From Winogradskyella undariae (lineage in GTDB: Bacteria > Bacteroidota > Bacteroidia > Flavobacteriales > Flavobacteriaceae), in contig NZ_JABTEL010000010.1 of the NCBI RefSeq assembly GCF_013285155.1, forward strand, positions 62,001 through 126,000: a stretch of 64,000 bases of DNA. Reading direction: 5' to 3'. The notes under the pieces were generated by a model. It saw nothing but the letters and a program-made list of their open reading frames with translations. It had not been told where the DNA came from and did no database searches. Both the position numbers and the translations under genes were made by a program. Positions 1 to 6,107 of the stretch are shown in pieces; positions within the stretch are counted from its first letter, which is position 1; every line of letters begins with the position of its first letter.

Positions 1-336
1 TTCTTTACCATCTTTAATTACATTTAAAATTAAAGCAGTCCCAGCAGCTTCAAATTTTTCGGCAATAGATTTGTTTTCTTTTTTATCTACATTAATCACT
101 TGAAATGTAATTTTATTGTCTTTCAATTCATTTGAAAAATAAGTATCTAGTGTAAATTTTGTATTGGCTTCAATAGCATTACAAGTCATACATCTGTGTG
201 TAGAATGAAAATCGTAAACCTCAATTTTAGAGACTGATTGATCTAAAGATACTTTTTCACTTTTGTTTTGTCCGTTACAAGACGTTAGCATTAAGCTAAT
301 TGTTAATAGGGCTAAAAATTTAATTGTTTTACGCAT
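1..336 (-). CDS. ArsF-like thioredoxin-fold lipoprotein (partial, runs off left edge)
   Basis: The N-terminal 112 codons are present and the gene continues beyond position 1. The protein starts with a lipoprotein signal (MRKTIKFLALLTISLMLTSC), so it should be anchored in the cell envelope. A thioredoxin-like segment follows, with the redox pair HRCMTC near residues 50-55. This matches my recollection of the family called nitrophenyl compound nitroreductase subunit ArsF, which works with ArsE-type small redox proteins and the ArsG permease on aromatic arsenicals. It is the last visible gene of the minus-strand operon headed by ArsR at 2372, 54 bp after the permease gene. The substrate is inferred; a general envelope thiol-redox role is the alternative. 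Confidence 0.72.
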   Translation of the reverse strand, partial: MRKTIKFLALLTISLMLTSCNGQNKSEKVSLDQSVSKIEVYDFHSTHRCMTCNAIEANTKFTLDTYFSNELKDNKITFQVINVDKKENKSIAEKFEAAGTALILNVIKDGKE

Positions 337-390
337 AGTTTTTAATTTTAAATTGATTTCGTGAATATTTAATTGTATTATTTATTCGAT

Positions 391-1365
391 TCACAGAAGC
401 ATATTAAACAGATATCCAGATAAGATGATGCAAAGTGTTACGACACTAAAAAAGATAGCAATAAGTTTTAAAGACATTACTTTTTTAAGTAAAGTTGCTT
501 CGGGTATAGATAAGCCTACGGTTCCCATCATAAAAGCAATAGCGGTACCAAGCGGAACGCCTTTTGCTACAAAAACTTGAATTACGGGGACAATACCAGC
601 AGCATTTGCATACATTGGTACGGCTACAATTACAGCAAGTGGAACTGTCCACCATTCGCCACCTCCTAAATATTGATTAAAAAAGTTTTCTGGTACAAAA
701 CCATGCATGGCTGCCCCTATTGCAATCCCAATAATTACATATACGATAACACCTTTTACAATATCCCAAGCAGCTTGTGTAATTTCGGGTAAACGGTCGT
801 AAAATGTTTTCTTTTTTTCTTCAAATTTGGCTTGTTCAATTTTATTCTCAAGGATCTTTTTTACCCAATCGGAAAGTAAAGGTTCAAGGTTAAATTTACC
901 AAGTACCCAACCACCAATAGTTCCTAATAAAATACCTGAAGCGGCATAAATTAATGTTGCTTCTACTCCAAACATCCCCAAAAACATCGCTACTGCAACT
1001 TCATTAACTAAAGGCGATGTAATTAAAAATGAAAAAGTGACTCCTAATGGAATTCCGCCTTGTACAAACCCAATAAATAAAGGAACTGATGAGCAGGAAC
1101 AAAAAGGTGTAATGGCTCCAAAAATTGAAGAAAAAAAGTATTCTAAACCATAGAGTTTTTTCTTATTTAAATAATCTTTTAATTTTTCTATAGGAAAATA
1201 TGCATTTACAATTCCCATTATAAATACGATAACAAATAATAAAATGAGAATTTTAAGTGTATCGTAAATAAAGAAATTTAAAGCAATACCTAAGTGCGTT
1301 TCTGCCCCAACATTAAAGACATTGTATATGAGCCAATCGGCAAAATGTTGTAACCAATCAAACAT
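391..1365 (-). CDS. Permease of the DUF318/ArsP-like heavy-metal efflux family
   Basis: This is a 324-residue polytopic inner-membrane protein with about eight hydrophobic segments. The signature FCSCSSVPLF (Cys89 and Cys91), followed by an SPLVNEVA motif, marks the permease family that includes ArsP and the SO_0444 Cu/Zn efflux transporters. A cytoplasmic Lys/Glu-rich stretch lies near residues 165-190. It begins 1 bp after the OsmC stop codon and shares an operon with an ArsR regulator and two thiol-redox proteins, so export of a soft metal or trivalent organoarsenical is the most likely role. The exact ion cannot be read from the sequence. Confidence 0.82.
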   Translation of the reverse strand: MFDWLQHFADWLIYNVFNVGAETHLGIALNFFIYDTLKILILLFVIVFIMGIVNAYFPIEKLKDYLNKKKLYGLEYFFSSIFGAITPFCSCSSVPLFIGFVQGGIPLGVTFSFLITSPLVNEVAVAMFLGMFGVEATLIYAASGILLGTIGGWVLGKFNLEPLLSDWVKKILENKIEQAKFEEKKKTFYDRLPEITQAAWDIVKGVIVYVIIGIAIGAAMHGFVPENFFNQYLGGGEWWTVPLAVIVAVPMYANAAGIVPVIQVFVAKGVPLGTAIAFMMGTVGLSIPEATLLKKVMSLKLIAIFFSVVTLCIILSGYLFNMLL

Positions 1366-1366
1366 T

Positions 1367-1765
1367 TTAAATCTTATTTATAGTTCCCGAAATGGTACAT
1401 GATAATTTTACGGTATTGTAAATAGTACCAAACTTTTCAATATTCTTTTTAAGTAAGTCTAGGTTTAATTTATCATCGCTACTGTAAATCGTTAAGTTAT
1501 ACTCTAGATGATCCATCCGTGGTGGATTTTCTAAACGTGTTGCATTAACATCAACCGTTGCTTTTGTATAACTAAACTTCATCATAGTCGAAAAACGTTC
1601 TACATTTTTTAGCATACAAGCCGAAAATGCACCTAGGAATATTTCTGCCGGATTTGGTAAAATTTCAGCAGACATTGAAGTTGTACCAAAATCTATATGA
1701 GATTTTTTAATATGAATAACAGCGTCTTCATTTAAGATAGAAGACGCTTTTATAGTGTAATTCAT
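1367..1765 (-). CDS. OsmC family protein
   Basis: The 132-residue protein has the OsmC/Ohr fold pattern: an N-terminal beta strand region, the helix containing GAFSACMLKNVERFS with one redox-type cysteine (about residue 50), and the C-terminal SCTISGTI strand with a second cysteine. Family members with two such cysteines reduce organic hydroperoxides; others have unknown roles. It lies between the small CPKC protein (11 bp upstream) and the permease (1 bp downstream), in the same transcription direction. That suggests it handles thiol or peroxide stress that accompanies metal or metalloid exposure. Whether it is a true peroxidase is not certain. Confidence 0.85.
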   Translation of the reverse strand: MNYTIKASSILNEDAVIHIKKSHIDFGTTSMSAEILPNPAEIFLGAFSACMLKNVERFSTMMKFSYTKATVDVNATRLENPPRMDHLEYNLTIYSSDDKLNLDLLKKNIEKFGTIYNTVKLSCTISGTINKI

Positions 1766-1776
1766 AACATTACTTT

Positions 1777-2013
1777 TTAATTTAACAATGCTAAAACTTC
1801 GGCTTTAGAAGGTACACGTCCTTTAATCGTAATAACATCGTCAATAACTAAAGCCGGTGTAGTCATTACATTAAACTTCATAATCTCCACGATATCTTCA
1901 ACTTTTTCTATTGAAGCTTCAATATTGTTTTCAGAAACAACTTCTGAAACAACCCCTGTCATAGATTTACATTTTGGACAACCTGTCCCTAAAATTTTAA
2001 TTACTTTACTCAT
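1777..2013 (-). CDS. Small thioredoxin/glutaredoxin-like protein (TM0996/MTH895 type, ArsE-like)
   Basis: At 78 residues this is a minimal thioredoxin-fold protein with the active-site motif GTGCPKC (Cys12, Cys15) and a TTPALVIDD cis-proline segment. It has no signal peptide, so it should be cytoplasmic. The family is common in ars-type operons of anaerobes and Bacteroidota, and ArsE of the arsEFG system belongs to this type. It is the second gene of the ArsR operon. The 53-bp gap before it carries ATCGTCTATTTGCGAT, which resembles the element at the arsR promoter (ATCGTACATTTGCGAT), so a secondary promoter is possible. Confidence 0.83.
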   Translation of the reverse strand: MSKVIKILGTGCPKCKSMTGVVSEVVSENNIEASIEKVEDIVEIMKFNVMTTPALVIDDVITIKGRVPSKAEVLALLN

Positions 2014-2066
2014 AATATTAATATTTAGTTAATCGCAAATAGACGATTGATTTGTTTAAAAAAAAG

Positions 2067-2372
2067 CTAATCAAAAAAATCTTGAAACAATTTTTTTGCA
2101 ACATTCCAATTCTCCTGATTAATACAATATTTTATTTTGGGAGGATTTAATTCTCCTTGAATAAGACCTGCGTTTTTTAATTCTTTAAGATGCTGAGAAA
2201 CTGTAGATTGTGCTAAAGGAAAAACATCTACTAAATCTCCAGTATGACAACAAGTTGCAGACTCAAGATGTTTTAAAATAGCAATACGTGTCGGGTGACC
2301 TAAAACTTTAGCAAATTTAGCTAAGGCTTCAGTATCTTTCTTATACACTATGGTTTCTAAACTTCTTTTCAA
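2067..2372 (-). CDS. ArsR-family winged-helix repressor
   Basis: This 101-residue winged helix-turn-helix protein has the family hallmark LGHPTRIAILKHL and the recognition-helix segment SQHLKELKNAGLI. A Cys-Cys-His cluster (residues 41-43) just before the DNA-binding helices is a plausible sensor site for a metal or arsenical. The reading frame has no upstream ATG, and the best start is the TTG at 2372; a GTG eight codons further in is the alternative. A perfect 10-bp inverted repeat 11 bp upstream suggests autoregulation of the operon (ArsR, small redox protein, OsmC, permease, ArsF-like). Confidence 0.87.
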   Translation of the reverse strand: MKRSLETIVYKKDTEALAKFAKVLGHPTRIAILKHLESATCCHTGDLVDVFPLAQSTVSQHLKELKNAGLIQGELNPPKIKYCINQENWNVAKKLFQDFFD

Positions 2373-2383
2373 AATTATAATAT

Positions 2384-2409
2384 TTAATAAGTTGACATTA
2401 ACTTATTAA
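2384..2409. promoter_or_regulatory. Inverted-repeat operator candidate for the ArsR operon
   Basis: TTAATAAGTT, six bases (gacatt), then AACTTATTAA form a perfect 10-bp inverted repeat. It lies between the arsR start at 2372 and a TAnnTTTG-type -7 element at 2420-2427, where a bound repressor would block transcription. ArsR/SmtB operators are typically imperfect inverted repeats of this size, so the position and form fit, although binding is inferred. Confidence 0.6.
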
Positions 2410-2419
2410 GTTCTTATCG

Positions 2420-2427
2420 CAAATGTA
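2420..2427 (-). promoter_or_regulatory. Bacteroidota-type -7 element of the arsR operon
   Basis: On the minus strand the sequence reads TACATTTG, an exact TAnnTTTG match. It is flanked by ATCG and CGAT, giving a small symmetric block that recurs before the CPKC gene. Transcription would start around 2413, just upstream of the inverted repeat. I see no good TTG -33 box at the usual spacing. Confidence 0.45.
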
Positions 2428-2487
2428 CGATAGGTAAATTAAACAGAATGTAACATTTGTCACATTTTTAAAATTAAATACGGAAAA

Positions 2488-3492
2488 TTAACCTAAAACT
2501 TTAACTAATAATTCTTTAAGTAAATCTCCTTGAGGAACTGAATTAGATCCTACTCCTTTGCTTTTTACATCAAACTCGCGTAATACACCTATGATGAAAC
2601 TTACTTTTTTCATAGGATAATTCCTGGCAGCCTCAATATATTCATTAACAAAATAAGGGTTGACTTTTAATGCCGTAGCTAAGCTTCTTGGATTTTTATC
2701 AGACATACCATGAAGTTGTAATAATTGAGAAAAGAATCCAAACAAAAGTGCTACAGTAACCACCATAGGATTATCTTTTGGGTTCTCTGCAAAATACTTC
2801 GCTATTTGATGTGCTTTTATAATATTGCGCTGTCCTACAGCTTTTCGTAATTCAAAATTATTATAATCCTTACTTATTCCTATATTTTCTTCAATATGCT
2901 CTGGTGTAATTTGAGTCCCTTCTGGTAAAACAATTTTAAGTTTATTAAGCTCATTATCAATTTTACTTAAATCAGTTCCTAAAAATTCAACTAGCATTTG
3001 AGCAGCTTTAGGAGAAATTTCATAATTTTTTCCTGCTAAAGTCCTTCTAATCCAATCTGACACTTGGTTTTCGTACAACTTTTTACTTTCGTAAACGACA
3101 CCAATTTTCTTAATGGCTTTGTATAAAGCTTTTCGTTTGTCTAGCTTTTTATACTTATAGTTAAAGACTAAAACTGTTGTAGGTTGCGGATTTGCAGCAT
3201 ATTTAGCCAATTGCTCAATTGTTCTACTTAAATCTTGAGCCTCTTTTACAATAACAACTTGACGCTCTGCCATCATTGGGTAGCGCTTAGCATTACTCAC
3301 AATATCATCTATAGTGACATCGCGACCATAAAGCACCATTTGATTGAAACCTTTTTCAGTTTCCTCCAAAACATTGTCTTCTATATAATCTGAAATCTTA
3401 TCAATATAGTAAGACTCCTCACCCATTAAAAAATAAATAGGTTTAAGGTCTCCCTTTTTTATTGCAGCAACTAATTGTTTTATCTCGTCCAA
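2488..3492 (-). CDS. holA: DNA polymerase III subunit delta
   Basis: This 334-residue protein matches the delta subunit of the clamp loader, which opens the beta sliding clamp during replication. The N-terminal segment PIYFLMGEESYYIDKISDYI is the degenerate P-loop region typical of HolA. The middle segment AAQMLVEFLGTDLSKIDNEL and the C-terminal helical collar (GVLREFDVKSKGVGS) also fit, and the length is normal. The gene is transcribed alone toward the ArsR operon and is divergent from the nuclease-domain gene at 3632. The 139-bp divergent gap contains direct repeats of AAAATTCCAA near 3503-3524. Confidence 0.88.
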   Translation of the reverse strand: MDEIKQLVAAIKKGDLKPIYFLMGEESYYIDKISDYIEDNVLEETEKGFNQMVLYGRDVTIDDIVSNAKRYPMMAERQVVIVKEAQDLSRTIEQLAKYAANPQPTTVLVFNYKYKKLDKRKALYKAIKKIGVVYESKKLYENQVSDWIRRTLAGKNYEISPKAAQMLVEFLGTDLSKIDNELNKLKIVLPEGTQITPEHIEENIGISKDYNNFELRKAVGQRNIIKAHQIAKYFAENPKDNPMVVTVALLFGFFSQLLQLHGMSDKNPRSLATALKVNPYFVNEYIEAARNYPMKKVSFIIGVLREFDVKSKGVGSNSVPQGDLLKELLVKVLG

Positions 3493-3580
3493 ATTGTAAA
3501 AAATTCCAAGTTAAAAATTCCAAATTCTTACTATAATCGTTTAGATGAATCCTAAAAAATTAGATTTTGGGAATTGAAAA

Positions 3581-3611
3581 TTGTGATTTGTAGTATTCTG
3601 CTTTAACTTTG
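3581..3611 (+). promoter_or_regulatory. Bacteroidota-type promoter for the HsdR_N gene
   Basis: A TTG at 3581-3583 and TAACTTTG at 3604-3611 are separated by 20 bases, an excellent match to the TTG / TAnnTTTG promoter of Bacteroidota. The predicted transcription start is near 3618, leaving a leader of only about 14 bases before the GTG/TTG start codons at 3632 and 3635. Confidence 0.6.
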
Positions 3612-3631
3612 ACGAAAATTAGCCATTCTAA

Positions 3632-4084
3632 GTGTTGCAAGAACTCAACTTTCCAAAGTTTGAATACCGCTTCAAAAGTACAGAAAATAAAGTTTCTATT
3701 TTTGATGTGATTCGTAAAAAATTTATCATTCTTCAACCTGAAGAATGGGTAAGACAGCATTGTGTTCATTATTTAATTAACGTAAAAAACTATCCGAAAT
3801 CGTTGATTAATGTTGAAAAAGAATTGAATCTTAACGGCTTAAAAAAACGCTATGATATTGTTATCTTTAATCCTGATGGAAGTATTTATTTGATTGTAGA
3901 ATGCAAATCGCACAGCATAAAAATAGACCAAACTACTTTTGATCAAATTGCACGCTATAATCTTGTTTTAAATGCCACTTATTTAATGGTTACTAATGGT
4001 TTAAATCATTATTATTGCGAAATGGATATGCAAGCAGAACAATATTCGTTTTTAAAAGATATACCAGATTATACCCAGAAATAA
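3632..4084 (+). CDS. Stand-alone HsdR_N-type (type I restriction R subunit N-terminal) nuclease-like protein
   Basis: The 150-residue protein resembles only the N-terminal PD-(D/E)xK nuclease domain of type I restriction R subunits. Visible motifs are WVRQHCVHYLI, then KKRYDIVIF (Asp75) and YLIVECKSH (Glu90, Lys92), which give a complete D-ExK catalytic set. There is no helicase part, and no hsdM or hsdS gene nearby, so this is not a restriction system. The start must be GTG (3632) or TTG (3635), since the frame has no upstream ATG; the promoter at 3581-3611 supports this region. The next gene starts immediately after its stop. The function is unknown; a DNA repair or processing role is possible. 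Confidence 0.75.
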   Translation: MLQELNFPKFEYRFKSTENKVSIFDVIRKKFIILQPEEWVRQHCVHYLINVKNYPKSLINVEKELNLNGLKKRYDIVIFNPDGSIYLIVECKSHSIKIDQTTFDQIARYNLVLNATYLMVTNGLNHYYCEMDMQAEQYSFLKDIPDYTQK

Positions 4085-5077
4085 ATGTTTCAAACTAAAG
4101 ATATTGCCGTTGTTATTTTAAACTGGAACGGAAAAGCCTTGCTAGAACAGTTTTTGCCTTCTGTAATAGAATTTTCTGAAGATGCTTTAATTTATATTGC
4201 AGACAATGCATCAACAGATCATTCTATTGATTTTATAGCAACCAACTACCCTTCTATTAAAATTATTAAAAATGACACAAATGGTGGTTATGCAAAAGGT
4301 TATAACGATGCATTAAAACATGTTGAAGCTCCACTACTTTGTTTATTAAATAGTGATATTGAAGTAACTGAGCGTTGGCTTCAACCTATTATATCTGAAT
4401 ATAATTCTGATAAAACTACAGCTATAATTCAACCTAAAATTTTAGATTATAAAAACAAATCTAAGTTTGAATACGCAGGTGCTGCAGGTGGTTTTATAGA
4501 TAAGTATGGATTTCCATATTGTCGTGGTCGCATATTTGATACCGTTGAAGAAGACCATGCACAATACAATGATGAGATAACTGTATTTTGGGCTTCTGGG
4601 GCTTGTTTTTTTATAAAAAATGAGGTCTTTAAAGACTTAAAAGGTTTTGATGACTCTTATTTTGCTCACATGGAAGAAATTGATTTGTGCTGGCGTGCCT
4701 TCAATAAAAATTATAAAACAAAATATGTTGGAACTTCAACTGTTTTTCACGTTGGTGGAGCAACATTAAATAGTACAAATCCCCAAAAAACATACCTTAA
4801 CTTTAGAAATAATCTGTTTACTTTATTAAAAAATGTAGATTCTAATGTGCTCTCTATTATATTAGTTAGAATGTTACTGGATGGTATTGCTGCTATAAGA
4901 TTTTTATTTCAACTTAAACTTGCATTTTTCTTCGCTATTTTAAAAGCACACTTCTCTTTTTATGTCAATTTACCTCGACTTATAAAACAACGAAAACACC
5001 TACCAAAACGTTCAGGATATTATCAAAAAAAATCTATTGTTTGGTCTTATTTTATAAAAAAGCAAGTTCAATTTTAA
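4085..5077 (+). CDS. Glycosyltransferase family 2 protein
   Basis: This 330-residue GT-A fold glycosyltransferase starts with VVILNWNGKALLEQF. It carries the nucleotide-binding ADNASTDHS segment, the metal-site-like LLNSDIEV, and the acceptor-site region GACFFIKNEVF with HMEEIDLCWR. A hydrophobic stretch near residues 258-290 may anchor it in the inner membrane. This layout is typical of rhamnosyl- or galactofuranosyl-type transferases that build surface polysaccharides. The ATG follows the stop of the upstream gene without a gap, so the two are co-transcribed and probably translationally coupled. The sugar and acceptor are not deducible. Confidence 0.85.
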   Translation: MFQTKDIAVVILNWNGKALLEQFLPSVIEFSEDALIYIADNASTDHSIDFIATNYPSIKIIKNDTNGGYAKGYNDALKHVEAPLLCLLNSDIEVTERWLQPIISEYNSDKTTAIIQPKILDYKNKSKFEYAGAAGGFIDKYGFPYCRGRIFDTVEEDHAQYNDEITVFWASGACFFIKNEVFKDLKGFDDSYFAHMEEIDLCWRAFNKNYKTKYVGTSTVFHVGGATLNSTNPQKTYLNFRNNLFTLLKNVDSNVLSIILVRMLLDGIAAIRFLFQLKLAFFFAILKAHFSFYVNLPRLIKQRKHLPKRSGYYQKKSIVWSYFIKKQVQF

Positions 5078-5181
5078 AAGCATTTAAAACTGTTAAAGTT
5101 TTTGTTAATCCATATAGTAACCTCTATTCTTTTGCATAATTTTGTTAAGTTAAAATAAACTATTTAAACAAGATTTCAATT

Positions 5182-6039
5182 ATGAGAAAAGTAATGTTAT
5201 TAAGTGTTTGTTCCCTATTATTTTTAGCATCTTGTGTGTCTAAAAAGGAATTTACAGCACTTCAAGAAAAACAACAAGAAACCCAAGATTTATTAAATAC
5301 AGCAACTGTAAAATTAAATAGTTGCTTATCTGATGCCGCTGCAGCAAATGCAAGAGTAGAAACGATGAAAGATCAATTATCTGATTTACGTAAATCAAAT
5401 CAAGATTTAATTGACACTAAAGGTGATTTAACTATCCTTACTAAGAAAGGATCTGAAAATCTTGAAAAATCTTTAGAAAGCTTAAAAGAACGTGATTTAA
5501 AAATTACACGCTTACAAGACGCTTTAACTAAAAAGGATAGTGTAACACTTGCTGTTGTAACGAGTCTTAAAAAAGCGGTTGGTATTAACGATCCGGATAT
5601 CGAAATTAATGTAGAAAAAGGAGTTGTATTTATTTCTATTGCTGATAAATTATTATTTAAAAGTGGAAGTTATACTGTAACAACTAGAGCTAATGAAATT
5701 TTAGCTAAAGTTGCTAAAGTTATTAATAGCAAGCCTGATTTTGAAGCTATGGTAGAATCTCATACAGATAATGTACCATACAACAAGCCTCCATTAGTAG
5801 ATAACTGGGATTTAAGTGTAAAACGTGCAACTGCTGTTGTTAGAGTTTTAGAGAGCTTAGAAGTAAACCCTCAACAATTAATTGCTGCAGGTCGTAGTTC
5901 TTACGTTCCTTTAGTTGAAAATGATACAGCTGAAAATAAAGCAAAAAACAGACGTACTCGTATTGTTGTAATGCCTAAAATTGACCAATTCTATGAAATG
6001 GTTGAAAATGAAATGAAAAATTTATCTGAAGAAAAATAA
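5182..6039 (+). CDS. OmpA-family lipoprotein (peptidoglycan-binding)
   Basis: The protein (285 residues) begins with a lipoprotein signal ending in LFLASC, followed by a long coiled-coil region (about residues 22-120) rich in Lys, Glu, Asp and Leu. The C-terminal OmpA/MotB domain includes LLFKSGSYTVT, ESHTDNVPYN and LSVKRATAVVRVLE, with KNRRTRIVV at the end. Such proteins tether the outer membrane to peptidoglycan. The gene stands alone after the glycosyltransferase, with a 104-bp leader region, and ends at a strong bidirectional terminator. Confidence 0.9.
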   Translation: MRKVMLLSVCSLLFLASCVSKKEFTALQEKQQETQDLLNTATVKLNSCLSDAAAANARVETMKDQLSDLRKSNQDLIDTKGDLTILTKKGSENLEKSLESLKERDLKITRLQDALTKKDSVTLAVVTSLKKAVGINDPDIEINVEKGVVFISIADKLLFKSGSYTVTTRANEILAKVAKVINSKPDFEAMVESHTDNVPYNKPPLVDNWDLSVKRATAVVRVLESLEVNPQQLIAAGRSSYVPLVENDTAENKAKNRRTRIVVMPKIDQFYEMVENEMKNLSEEK

Positions 6040-6062
6040 TTCTGACAGATTAGATTATAAAT

Positions 6063-6096
6063 AAAGCCCAATGCATTTGCATTGGGCTTTTTGTTT
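6063..6096. terminator. Bidirectional intrinsic terminator
   Basis: AAAGCCCAATGCA and its complement form a 13-bp perfect stem with a 2-nt centre, followed by a T-rich run on the plus strand and preceded by an A-rich run for the minus strand. It sits between the convergent ends of the OmpA-like gene and the vWA gene and can serve both. Confidence 0.85.
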
Positions 6097-6107
6097 TTAC
6101 ACATATT

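Noticed and set aside
3560-3769. 69-codon minus-strand open frame across the HsdR_N gene start
   Set aside because: It overlaps the strong promoter and the start of a domain-supported gene on the other strand.
3632-4084. Remnant of a type I restriction-modification system
   Set aside because: There is no hsdM, hsdS or helicase fragment and the short protein has its own promoter and intact catalytic motif, so decay is not indicated.
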